64,000 nt of DNA from Promethearchaeia archaeon (GTDB lineage Archaea > Asgardarchaeota > Lokiarchaeia > Sigyniarchaeales > SOKP01), in the NCBI GenBank assembly GCA_029856045.1, contig JAHQWG010000012.1:124001-188000 (forward strand), written 5' to 3'. Below are positions 1 through 7,122 of this stretch, piece after piece. The notes beneath the pieces are model-generated. The model ran no database searches, was not told the origin of the DNA, and worked only from the letters and a program-made list of their open reading frames with translations. A program made the translations under genes and the position numbers. The first letter of the stretch is position 1; the number at the start of each line of letters is the position of its first letter.

Positions 1-481
1 CTCCTTTCAAAATACAATTAATCTCTCTCCCTTCACTATCTATTCCTATCTCTTCAATAAGACCTGTGAAAATTCCATTGTAAATTATACAAATATTTTT
101 TGCCATAATATTATCAATATAATCTTTTGAAAGAGGATTTCCCACATCGATAGTAATATTTCCCTTTCCATAATTTAAAACAAGAATTCCATATCCTAAA
201 CTCTGTAATATTTCAAGTATAGAATTAATTATTTTCATTTTCTCTCGAAATTTTAATGATGCTACATCGCTAGTTTTAATAAAATCTTTAGCTATGGATT
301 TTCCAATAGATTTTCCAACCCAGATTAGGATATCCTTAGATTCTGAGCCAGCTAATTCTCCGAACTCAATTAGTTCTTCTGGTCTAATCATTAAAAGAGG
401 TAAATTTGAATCTTTTAAATAAATATGGGATTTTTCTTCATCTAAGAAAACATTTTCGACTTTTTTTACCCGTTTAAACAA
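1..481 (-). CDS. V4R-domain protein, partial (3' end beyond window)
   Basis: The minus-strand reading frame is open from 481 to the window edge (160 codons). The start is TTG at 481-479, chosen because GAGGTG lies 7 nt before it. The visible protein has a charged N-terminus, then a stretch around residues 27-60 (MIRPEELIEF, SKDILIWVGKSIGKSIA) like the first helices of the V4R (4-vinyl reductase) domain. V4R shares the fold of TRAPP Bet3 subunits and often serves as a small-ligand or sensor domain in archaea. The C-terminus, where V4R proteins carry conserved Cys/Gly residues, is missing. The longin-Arf GTPase gene lies upstream on the same strand. The V4R call rests on motif resemblance only; the reading frame itself is secure. 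Confidence 0.6.
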   Translation of the reverse strand, partial: MFKRVKKVENVFLDEEKSHIYLKDSNLPLLMIRPEELIEFGELAGSESKDILIWVGKSIGKSIAKDFIKTSDVASLKFREKMKIINSILEILQSLGYGILVLNYGKGNITIDVGNPLSKDYIDNIMAKNICIIYNGIFTGLIEEIGIDSEGREINCILKG

Positions 482-656
482 TATTCCGCACCTCTGTTTT
501 AATTTAAATTTTTTTTTTTTTTTTTAATTGTTTATTATTTTAGTGTTTATTATTATTATATTCTATCTAATTATAATTCAGTTTTTCAATTTTATTTAAT
601 TTTTTGTAGAATATAAGATTAAAAAAAAACATAAAAAAGATAGTCCAAGATAAATT

Positions 657-1661
657 TTAGACATCTGGTAAAATTGTGGATGCTTTCTCACTTAACCAAT
701 CTAAAGATTTTATAATATTAACATTATCTGCTACACTAATAGTCATAATATCCCAAGTTCGATTAGTAATTTCATTTAAATTAAAATGCTTGATTAATTC
801 CTTTTCTGATATTAGAGCAAAGGGTAAATCAATTTTATTAGCCAAAATTAGAAGTGGGACACCTTCAAGCTCGTATCGAATTAAAATATTCCATAGCTCC
901 TTTTTAGATTCATCAAATCTTACCTCATCGGCTGCATCTACCATATATATTAACATATTAGAATCTTGCATTCCTAAAAGCCACTTAGATCTAAGTCTTA
1001 CTTGACCAGGAACATCCCAAAAAATAAAATTATAATCGTTATGTGTATAATGTTCAATATTGAATTGTCTTGTTGGTTCATAATAATTTTGATTATATTC
1101 TCCCGTAGTTATTCTTCGTACATATGAAGTTTTACCAGCTTCATCAAGTCCAAAAATAAAAACTTTTAATATTGATCCATGATCTCTAAATGCTAAAAAT
1201 GGAGAATATCCTAAAACTTCATCATAATATCGTCTTATGTCTATAAAAATTGAGATTATTAATGTCTCTAATTCTAGATAATTACTAATTATATTTTGCT
1301 TTTCAGGTAAAAAATATTTGTTAATTTGTTCTTCAAAAACTTCTTTTAAATCATAGGGATTATCATCTTTTTCCAATACTAAACCAATAATTGCATCGGG
1401 ATAAATTAAACAGCTATAAATATTAATTCCTTCAGTAATTAATGGAGAATACAAAACTGGAGTCTTGTTCTTTCCCACTTCGAGATTGGATACTTTTTCT
1501 CTAAAATTCAATATTAGATCTGAGATAGACTTGTTTTTAACAATGTTAGATAATTTTTTTGGATAGCTTATTGTGTTCATATTTGAAAAATTATCTTGGG
1601 TTAAATCAACATTTAATATACTAATATCTCTACTGCTTATAAAAAATATATCTTTTAGCAT
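657..1661 (-). CDS. Longin-like domain fused to Arf-family small GTPase
   Basis: 334 residues. The C-terminal half is an Arf/Sar-type G domain: P-loop GLDEAGKTS at 171-179, switch I threonine T197 in PTRQF, G3 WDVPGQ at 215-220 and G4 NKID at 275-278. Arf normally has DVGGQ, so the Pro in G3 is unusual. Residues 1-150 are not part of the G domain. They begin with a beta-hairpin-like stretch (KDIFFISSRDISILNV), contain a second strand pair near 80-98 (INIYSCLIY, AIIGLVLEKDD) and then helices, the order expected of a longin/profilin-like fold. In eukaryotes longin domains belong to SNAREs, SRP receptor and GTPase exchange factors. A cis-acting regulator of the GTPase is my inference. There is no membrane segment or C-terminal cysteine. 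Confidence 0.85.
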   Translation of the reverse strand: MLKDIFFISSRDISILNVDLTQDNFSNMNTISYPKKLSNIVKNKSISDLILNFREKVSNLEVGKNKTPVLYSPLITEGINIYSCLIYPDAIIGLVLEKDDNPYDLKEVFEEQINKYFLPEKQNIISNYLELETLIISIFIDIRRYYDEVLGYSPFLAFRDHGSILKVFIFGLDEAGKTSYVRRITTGEYNQNYYEPTRQFNIEHYTHNDYNFIFWDVPGQVRLRSKWLLGMQDSNMLIYMVDAADEVRFDESKKELWNILIRYELEGVPLLILANKIDLPFALISEKELIKHFNLNEITNRTWDIMTISVADNVNIIKSLDWLSEKASTILPDV

Positions 1662-1799
1662 AGCAACTCGGTTTCAAATATTGTATTTTTAAACCTAATT
1701 ATTTTTTGGTTTTGTAAATTAAGAATAATTCAAATTATTAACTATTTAAAAATTGGATGATTAAAAAAATTTTTTAAAAAATAGTAAAATTTAATTGTC

Positions 1800-3218
1800 T
1801 TAATCAGAACCATTTTTTTCTTCATTTTGATTTTGCTCTGTATCATTTTGAATATTTTCTTTTTTTTTTGTTTCTTCAGAACTTACTGAAATCAGTTTTG
1901 AACCACAAACAGGACACTCAGACCAACCATTACGGCATCCGTAGGAACATTGCGGGCAAGGAATAATATCCTTAGTATCCTTCCATTCAGGAATATTTAG
2001 GGTTCCTTGACGAGATTTTGCAAGGTTTTCAAGTTCTTCTTCAGACCATTCAGGTAAGTTAACTCCTAAATCAGTACGAGATTTTGCTATATCTAATAAT
2101 TGCTCTTCAGTCCATAGTTCCATGTTTGGTGGAAGTCCAGTTCCAAGCCCACGCTCAGCTGCATCTTTTACAAGGTCTTCTCGAGTCCAAACCTCTAATC
2201 TCTGTCCGCCGGGTCCAATAGCCTGTCCTGCTTGAGTTGGAGGTGTTGGACCAGTACTCACTTCTGAAGGTTTTTTTGTAGAAGGTGCTTCATAACATAG
2301 TGCAGAGAAGCGTAATAATGCTTCAAAACAAGTAGCAAATGCGTTGACCGATTTACTTTCATCTTGAACAACAACAATCGTTGATCCATCTTGCATACTT
2401 GGCACTGCTATAGCGCAAATTGACACAGGAGAACTGGTTCTTTTTGACTCTGTTGCTGAGGAGAGTTTTTCCATTGCATCTATTAATTCTTTATCCTTTA
2501 GTAGAAAATCACAAATTGGTTCTCCATGCCTTTGATACTGTTCATGATAGCGAGTTAAATTATTCTTGGTTGTATCTTTATCCATTGAGGAAATTAGTTC
2601 AGTTATATATGAATAATTCTCGATCATTGATCCTTTATGTTCTGATTTTTCAGGATTAAAGTCGCCTAAATCAAGATCTCCTATCAAGGGTGCAAATAAC
2701 GGGTCCGCATCTTTTATTTTTCCAAATAAGGTAATCCGTGGAATAATACATTTAATTTCTGCATAATATGAAATTGAATTATCATTAATTGAAATTTTTT
2801 CTGGTTTTTCATTATCAACCATAATTCTTGGAATTGTCCGAAAATACACTTCAACAAAAGGTAATTGCTTAACAGGGATAATCGCTCCGCAACCCATTGG
2901 AATCAATAATTGAAAATTTTTAACATAAGAATTTATTAATTTTTCAAGATCATTTTTCACTTCATTATATTCTTCCTTTTCTAATTCTTTCTTAATATTA
3001 TCTTTTAATTTTTCCAACTTTTCTTCATTCTTCTCAATATTGCCCCCAAATACCTTCACTTCGTCTATTGTATTTTCCTTAAGAATAGAAATAGCATTAT
3101 CAATGATCTTTTGCTGTTCTTTGTTTAGTTCATTAAAAACTAAATAATTATTAACATCAAAATCACTACTTTTAATTAAAACTCTTAATTTTTGAAATAA
3201 TTCTGAAATAATTCTCAA
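1800..3218 (-). CDS. Unknown protein with C-terminal zinc ribbon and W-x-x-E-x-L repeats
   Basis: 472 residues, family not recognised. Residues 1-110 are helical and Lys/Glu-rich; 110-330 look globular, with several beta-like stretches. From about 330 comes a Pro/Gly linker, followed by three similar units built on Trp: EVWTREDLVKDAAERG, ELWTEEQLLDIAKSR and PEWSEEELENLAKSR. Near residues 421-442 a CPQC and a CPVC knuckle form a zinc ribbon, followed by a Glu/Asn/Lys-rich tail. The W-[TS]-x-E-x-L units could be short SAP/HeH-like helix pairs or a peptide-binding motif. It lies upstream of the longin-Arf gene on the same strand, 138 nt apart, so cotranscription is possible. Confidence 0.75.
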   Translation of the reverse strand: MRIISELFQKLRVLIKSSDFDVNNYLVFNELNKEQQKIIDNAISILKENTIDEVKVFGGNIEKNEEKLEKLKDNIKKELEKEEYNEVKNDLEKLINSYVKNFQLLIPMGCGAIIPVKQLPFVEVYFRTIPRIMVDNEKPEKISINDNSISYYAEIKCIIPRITLFGKIKDADPLFAPLIGDLDLGDFNPEKSEHKGSMIENYSYITELISSMDKDTTKNNLTRYHEQYQRHGEPICDFLLKDKELIDAMEKLSSATESKRTSSPVSICAIAVPSMQDGSTIVVVQDESKSVNAFATCFEALLRFSALCYEAPSTKKPSEVSTGPTPPTQAGQAIGPGGQRLEVWTREDLVKDAAERGLGTGLPPNMELWTEEQLLDIAKSRTDLGVNLPEWSEEELENLAKSRQGTLNIPEWKDTKDIIPCPQCSYGCRNGWSECPVCGSKLISVSSEETKKKENIQNDTEQNQNEEKNGSD

Positions 3219-3849
3219 CTCAAAGAATTAATTATAAAATAATAGTTTCTTTACTGCTATAAGGACTCTACTGCTATAAAAATTTAACTCTAAAAATAGA
3301 ATAAAAATAAAATCAAAATCAGAGTTATATAAATTGCTAGCTATTTTTTGAAAAAGTAAGAGTGTTTAAGAGCACAAAATACATTAATAACTTTCAAAAA
3401 TATAGTTCATAATTGAATACTCATGTATATCATATTTTTATATATTAACTATTGTTAATTAATACACTAATATTTCTCAAAACACTCTTTTTCCTTAAAA
3501 AAAAATTTTAATTACGAAAATCTTTAATCTAATCCAAAAAAACAAAATTTACACCATTGAGATTAAAAATTTATAGAAATTGAATAATGATTATGAAATC
3601 TTATATCAATAGTTAAAAAAATATTAAACATTTTTCACCAACAATTAAAATATTTTTAAAATAATTTTCAATAGTAATTAATAAAAATTGAAAAAATTAT
3701 AATTAAAAATTCTGAAGAAAAATGGAATTAGACTAAAAAAAGAGATTTTTTTAAATTATATCTTTTTGATAATTTATTATTGCATTAATTATTTAAATAC
3801 ATTTTACAAAAAAGGCTGTATCCTTTATAAAATAACACTTCAGAGGAAA
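3219..3849. other. Long AT-rich intergenic region between divergent genes
   Basis: About 630 nt separate the start of the zinc-ribbon gene on the minus strand from the promoter of the RHH gene on the plus strand. It is almost entirely A/T with stops in all frames. I found no tRNA-like stem pattern, no good ribosome binding site followed by a reading frame, and no clear long repeat. It probably holds the promoter of the minus-strand gene and leader sequence. Confidence 0.6.
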
Positions 3850-3884
3850 ATTTTAAATACTAGAATATCATAATAGATCATTAT
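3850..3884 (+). promoter_or_regulatory. TATA-like box and possible RHH operator
   Basis: ATTTTAAATAC at about 3850-3860 is a good archaeal TATA-like box. About 15 nt further on is the inverted repeat ATAAT-AGATC-ATTAT (3870-3884), covering the expected transcription start near 3880. A repressor dimer, such as the RHH protein encoded just downstream, could bind there and autoregulate. The arms are only 5 bp in very AT-rich DNA, so chance is a real alternative. Confidence 0.35.
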
Positions 3885-3931
3885 ATCAGATAAAATAAAA
3901 TGTGTTGAAATTCAAGGAGCTTAACCTTACT

Positions 3932-4012
3932 ATGAAAATTGTTACAGTAAATATACCAGAACCATATATAAACGCCATTGATAAATTAACAGGACATGAG
4001 GGTGGTGATTAG
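3932..4012 (+). CDS. Short ORF: truncated upstream copy of the RHH gene start
   Basis: ATG at 3932 opens a 26-codon frame ending with TAG at 4010-4012. Its first 24 codons match the start of the following RHH gene (4015-4086). The five codon differences after codon 1 are all silent third-position changes. It would encode only the beta-strand and first helix of an RHH fold, so it cannot be a complete DNA-binding protein. It may be a translated leader that couples translation into the downstream gene, because the ribosome binding site of that gene lies inside its last codons. It could equally be the relic of a tandem duplication. Confidence 0.4.
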   Translation: MKIVTVNIPEPYINAIDKLTGHEGGD

Positions 4013-4086
4013 AAATTAAAATAGTCACAGTAAATATACCAGAACCGTATATAAACGCCATTGATAAATTAACAGGGCATGAAGGT
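3932..4086 (+). repeat. Partial tandem duplication of RHH N-terminal codons
   Basis: Two 72-nt copies, 3932-4003 and 4015-4086, lie 11 nt apart. They differ at six positions: codon 1 (ATG versus ATT) and silent third-base changes in codons 3, 4, 11, 21 and 23. After codon 24 the copies diverge completely. The first runs into a stop, the second continues as a full RHH gene. Confidence 0.9.
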
Positions 4087-4293
4087 TTATATCCATCAAG
4101 GTCCGAACTTATCCGGGTCGCTGTACGGGATTTTTTGCTTAAGGAACTCAGAATGGCAAGCAATCTTTCTCTTTATCAAAAAAGAACGCCTGAAGAAAAA
4201 TTTGATCATGAAAATTTTGTTAGAGTTCCAGCTACCGATGTTGACTATGGGGGAGATAGAAATTTTAAAACCTTTAGGATTGTGAGAAAATAA
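4015..4293 (+). CDS. Ribbon-helix-helix (CopG/NikR-type) DNA-binding protein, apparent AUU start
   Basis: 92 codons plus TAA. The N-terminus (KIVTVNIPEPYINAIDKL) is the RHH beta-strand and helix 1; SRSELIRVAVRDFL is the classic second helix after the turn. A 45-residue tail follows (NLSLYQKRTPEEKF and onward). RHH proteins act as dimeric repressors, often autoregulatory. The frame has a TGA at 4006-4008 and no ATG, GTG or TTG before the domain is lost. Codon 1, aligned with the ATG of the upstream copy, is ATT at 4015, and GGTG at 4004-4007 sits 7 nt before it. I therefore place initiation at AUU. If near-cognate initiation does not occur here, this would be a start-less pseudogene. Confidence 0.7.
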   Translation: MKIVTVNIPEPYINAIDKLTGHEGLYPSRSELIRVAVRDFLLKELRMASNLSLYQKRTPEEKFDHENFVRVPATDVDYGGDRNFKTFRIVRK

Positions 4294-4446
4294 AATAATT
4301 AGTTTTAAACTTCATAAATATAAGATAAATAGAACAATATCCTGATTATCTTCCACCCTTTCTTTTTTTTTATAAAGAAAAAATTTAAAAATTTATAAGT
4401 TTTGCATAAAAGCTTTAAGTAAATTGAAAAATTTTTGCTTTAGAAA

Positions 4447-5316
4447 ATGTTAATAGTTGTATATTTTGATAAAATTATTGGACCTAAAGCAATCGCTAGT
4501 AAGCCCGAAGATTTGATTAAAAACTTAAAAAAAGAGACCTTAAATCAAATTGTTTCTCTCTTAGATACTGGTGATGAAGGTTTTTTCACCCATGATTTTT
4601 CTTCTGAACTTCGAACAGCAAATTGGATTTTTCGGGTACCATCTAGTTGGGCACGGGGAAGCATTGAACTAATTATGTTATCGGTAATTATTCAAAAAGA
4701 AATTGAAATTAAAGAATATCAATTAGAAATGAAAAAATTTATTGATCAAATCATAAAAATAGATGATTTATATAAAGCGTTTTACATACACAATCCGAGT
4801 TTAATGCATAAAACAGAGATTCAAAAAAAATTTAAAACTCTAAATGGTAAATTAGACAAATTATATAAAATCCTGTCGCTTAAGAGTGTGGAAACTGCAG
4901 GAAGGTTAATTAAATTAGAAGATTTTCAAAAAAACAAAATCATTTCTGTTCCAAAAATGATGTTAATAAATTTAAAAAAATTAATTAAAAATAAAAAAAA
5001 TTTATTTATTGTGCATAGAATACGGGGCGATTCTCTAAAAATTGATGTAATTCCAGTTACTTCGAAAGAAATAAATAAGTTGGAAATTATTTTTGGTGTT
5101 GATATGACGCCAGCTATTATAAAAAGAATAAGTGATATCTTTTCAAAATATGAAATTTCATTAGTTTTTACGTCGGGAATCTGTCAAGAGGCAGAAAAAT
5201 GTATTTATGAAGTCTATGTTGAGCTTTTAAATATAAATGATCTTGAGGATTTAAAAAATGAAATCTATGAAATCGAAGGAATTATCGATATTCAGACTGA
5301 AAAATTATCCACTTAG
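4447..5316 (+). CDS. Longin-like protein with C-terminal ACT-like domain
   Basis: 289 residues. The N-terminal half starts with a hydrophobic strand (LIVVYFDKIIGPKAI), has DEGFFTHDFSS near residues 43-53 and SSWARGSIELIMLSVII near 68-84. The same pattern (IGP, EGFF, WARG, MLSVI) is found in the protein at 58240-59316, so the two are paralogues. The strand-helix order suggests a longin/roadblock-type fold, as in Mon1/Ccz1 or DENN N-termini. The last 75 residues (MTPAIIKRISDIFSKYEISLV onward) read like an ACT domain, a small regulatory module that binds amino acids. The Ras/Rab-like GTPase gene follows on the same strand 267 nt downstream. A GTPase-linked role is inferred from domain type and context. 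Confidence 0.75.
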   Translation: MLIVVYFDKIIGPKAIASKPEDLIKNLKKETLNQIVSLLDTGDEGFFTHDFSSELRTANWIFRVPSSWARGSIELIMLSVIIQKEIEIKEYQLEMKKFIDQIIKIDDLYKAFYIHNPSLMHKTEIQKKFKTLNGKLDKLYKILSLKSVETAGRLIKLEDFQKNKIISVPKMMLINLKKLIKNKKNLFIVHRIRGDSLKIDVIPVTSKEINKLEIIFGVDMTPAIIKRISDIFSKYEISLVFTSGICQEAEKCIYEVYVELLNINDLEDLKNEIYEIEGIIDIQTEKLST

Positions 5317-5583
5317 TGAAATTTATTGCGTAAAAATACTAAAATTAATAGTGGAGATATTAAAAATAAGAAAAAATTCCTTTTTTTTAAAAAAACAATC
5401 AAATTTTTACCCATATTATGTTATCATAAAGATCCTTCTAAAATAGCCTTGAAACCGTTATAAATAAAAATTAAAAATAAATTATATTAATTTTGAAATA
5501 CTAAATATTTATTAAAGGAAATCATTAGAATTAATTTAATAATCAATTAAGCCAATTTAAAAATAGGTATTTCTTTTACAAAT

Positions 5584-6129
5584 ATGTCAACAAAAAGAAC
5601 ACTTATCTATAAAGTTTGTGTTATAGGCGATGGAGGAGTAGGAAAAACTTCCTTGGTTCTACAATATACAGAGAAAAAATTTACCGAGCAATATGTGATG
5701 ACGATTGGAAGCAATTTCGGGATTAAGAAAGTTGAGATTCCAGAATATCCTGATTTAGAAGTACGATTACAACTCTGGGATTTGGCTGGACAACGTCATT
5801 TTTCATTTGTTCGCCCTCCCTTTTATCGTGGAGCTACAGCATTAATGTATGTTTTTGATGTTACACGCCGGAGTTCGTTCACAAACCTCCCGAATTGGAA
5901 AGAAGAGGCAGAAAAAGTAATTGGGCAGAAAACATCAGTGATATTAGGAAATAAGATTGATTTAGCCCAAGATTATAGGGAGGTAGGGTCAGAAGAAGGG
6001 CGGGCAATTAGTGAAGAATATGATTCAGGAGGCTATTTTGAAACTTCTGCAAAAGAGGAAGTCAATATTAAGGAGGCTTTTAATACGCTTGTATCAACAA
6101 TTCTAAATAAATTAAATTTTGAGTTATGA
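5584..6129 (+). CDS. Ras/Rab-like small GTPase
   Basis: 181 residues, the normal size for a free-standing small GTPase. Motifs: P-loop GDGGVGKTS at 15-23, switch I T40 in MTIGSNF, G3 WDLAGQ at 65-70, G4 NKID at 123-126 and G5 ETSAK at 153-157. All key residues are present, including the catalytic Gln of DLAGQ. The C-terminus ends NKLNFEL with no cysteine, so it is not prenylated in the eukaryotic manner and must reach a membrane, if it does, through a partner. The upstream longin-like gene is a candidate partner. This is a canonical Asgard eukaryotic signature protein. Confidence 0.95.
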   Translation: MSTKRTLIYKVCVIGDGGVGKTSLVLQYTEKKFTEQYVMTIGSNFGIKKVEIPEYPDLEVRLQLWDLAGQRHFSFVRPPFYRGATALMYVFDVTRRSSFTNLPNWKEEAEKVIGQKTSVILGNKIDLAQDYREVGSEEGRAISEEYDSGGYFETSAKEEVNIKEAFNTLVSTILNKLNFEL

Positions 6130-6304
6130 AGAATAATTTACGAGAAAAAAGTAAATTTTATTATTTAATTGAGATTTCTCCTTGATTATATTTTAATAAC
6201 CATTTATTTCTGCAATAATTATATTTTGATAAATCTAATTTTATATAAGATTATTCTTTATTATTGTACCTAGAAGTAGTGATTTTTTTAATATTTCATA
6301 AAAA

Positions 6305-6314
6305 GTATAAATAT
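6305..6314 (+). promoter_or_regulatory. TATA box of the proteasome alpha gene
   Basis: GTATAAATAT is the clearest TATA box in the window. Its centre near 6309 predicts transcription start around 6332-6336. That is just upstream of the ATG at 6338 and downstream of the alternative TTG at 6326, so it supports a nearly leaderless mRNA starting at ATG 6338. Confidence 0.7.
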
Positions 6315-6337
6315 CAAAAAATTGGTTGAAAACTGAG

Positions 6338-7054
6338 ATGTTTGGAGGCGGAAAAATTCAATATGATCGAGCTCTGACTATTTTTTCTCCAGAGGGAAGA
6401 TTATATCAAGTAGAGTATGCATTAGAGGCAGTTAGAAGAGGAACCTTAATTGTAGGAATAAAAACAGAAAATGATGTGTGTTTAGCTGCACAAATAAAAG
6501 TTGCATCTACTTTAATGGAAATTGATTCAATCGATAAGTTATTTAAAGTTGATGAACATATAGGGTGTGCAATTTCAGGTTTACATGCAGATTCTAGGGT
6601 ATTAATAAACTATGCAAGGGTACAAGCTCAATCTTATAGGCTAGTATATGATGAACCAGTAAGATTAAATATGTTAGTAAAATCTATTGCGGATTTAAAA
6701 CAAATGTATACACAATACGGTGGAATAAGACCCTTCGGTTGTAGTTTATTTTTTATTGGTTATGATTCAGATGGACCTCAGATTTATACTACATCTCCAA
6801 GCGGGATTTATCGTAGTTTTAAAGCTTTTGCGTTAGGTTCAGGAGAGACTACTGCACGGGAATTTATTGAGAAGGAATATAACCCAACATTTTCATTGAA
6901 AGAAATTCAATTGCTTGCAATAAGAACTATAAAGGAAAGTGTTGAAGATGACATAACAGCAGAAACTATTAAAATTTCTCAAATCTCTAGTGAAGATAAA
7001 AGATATAAATTGCTTTCTAAATCTGAAGTTGAAAGTTTAATAGCAGAATTATAA
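6338..7054 (+). CDS. psmA: 20S proteasome alpha subunit
   Basis: 238 residues from ATG 6338. The N-terminus has the hallmark alpha-subunit signature YDRALTIFSPEGRLYQVEYA followed by LEAVRRGT. The last part is the gate-forming H0 helix region found in alpha but not beta subunits. No catalytic Thr is expected. Alpha subunits form the outer heptameric rings of the 20S core, gate substrate entry and dock PAN/Cdc48 ATPases. The frame could be extended to TTG at 6326, but that lies too close to the TATA box at 6305-6314. The gene seems to be its own transcription unit, with a T-run shortly after the stop. No beta subunit gene lies in the window. Confidence 0.97.
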   Translation: MFGGGKIQYDRALTIFSPEGRLYQVEYALEAVRRGTLIVGIKTENDVCLAAQIKVASTLMEIDSIDKLFKVDEHIGCAISGLHADSRVLINYARVQAQSYRLVYDEPVRLNMLVKSIADLKQMYTQYGGIRPFGCSLFFIGYDSDGPQIYTTSPSGIYRSFKAFALGSGETTAREFIEKEYNPTFSLKEIQLLAIRTIKESVEDDITAETIKISQISSEDKRYKLLSKSEVESLIAEL

Positions 7055-7122
7055 TAATAGGCTCTTTTTTAAAAAAATTAAGTGAAAAATAGAAAAAAAT
7101 TGATTTTTTGTTTTTCGGAAAT

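Noticed and set aside
4079-4285. 68-codon frame overlapping the RHH gene
   Set aside because: It runs in another frame over the conserved RHH codons. The RHH reading (SRSELIRVAVRDF) is clearly the real one.
5258-5446. 62-codon frame after the longin-like protein
   Set aside because: It overlaps the 3' end of that gene in another frame and is dominated by Lys/Leu/Ile with no recognisable motif.
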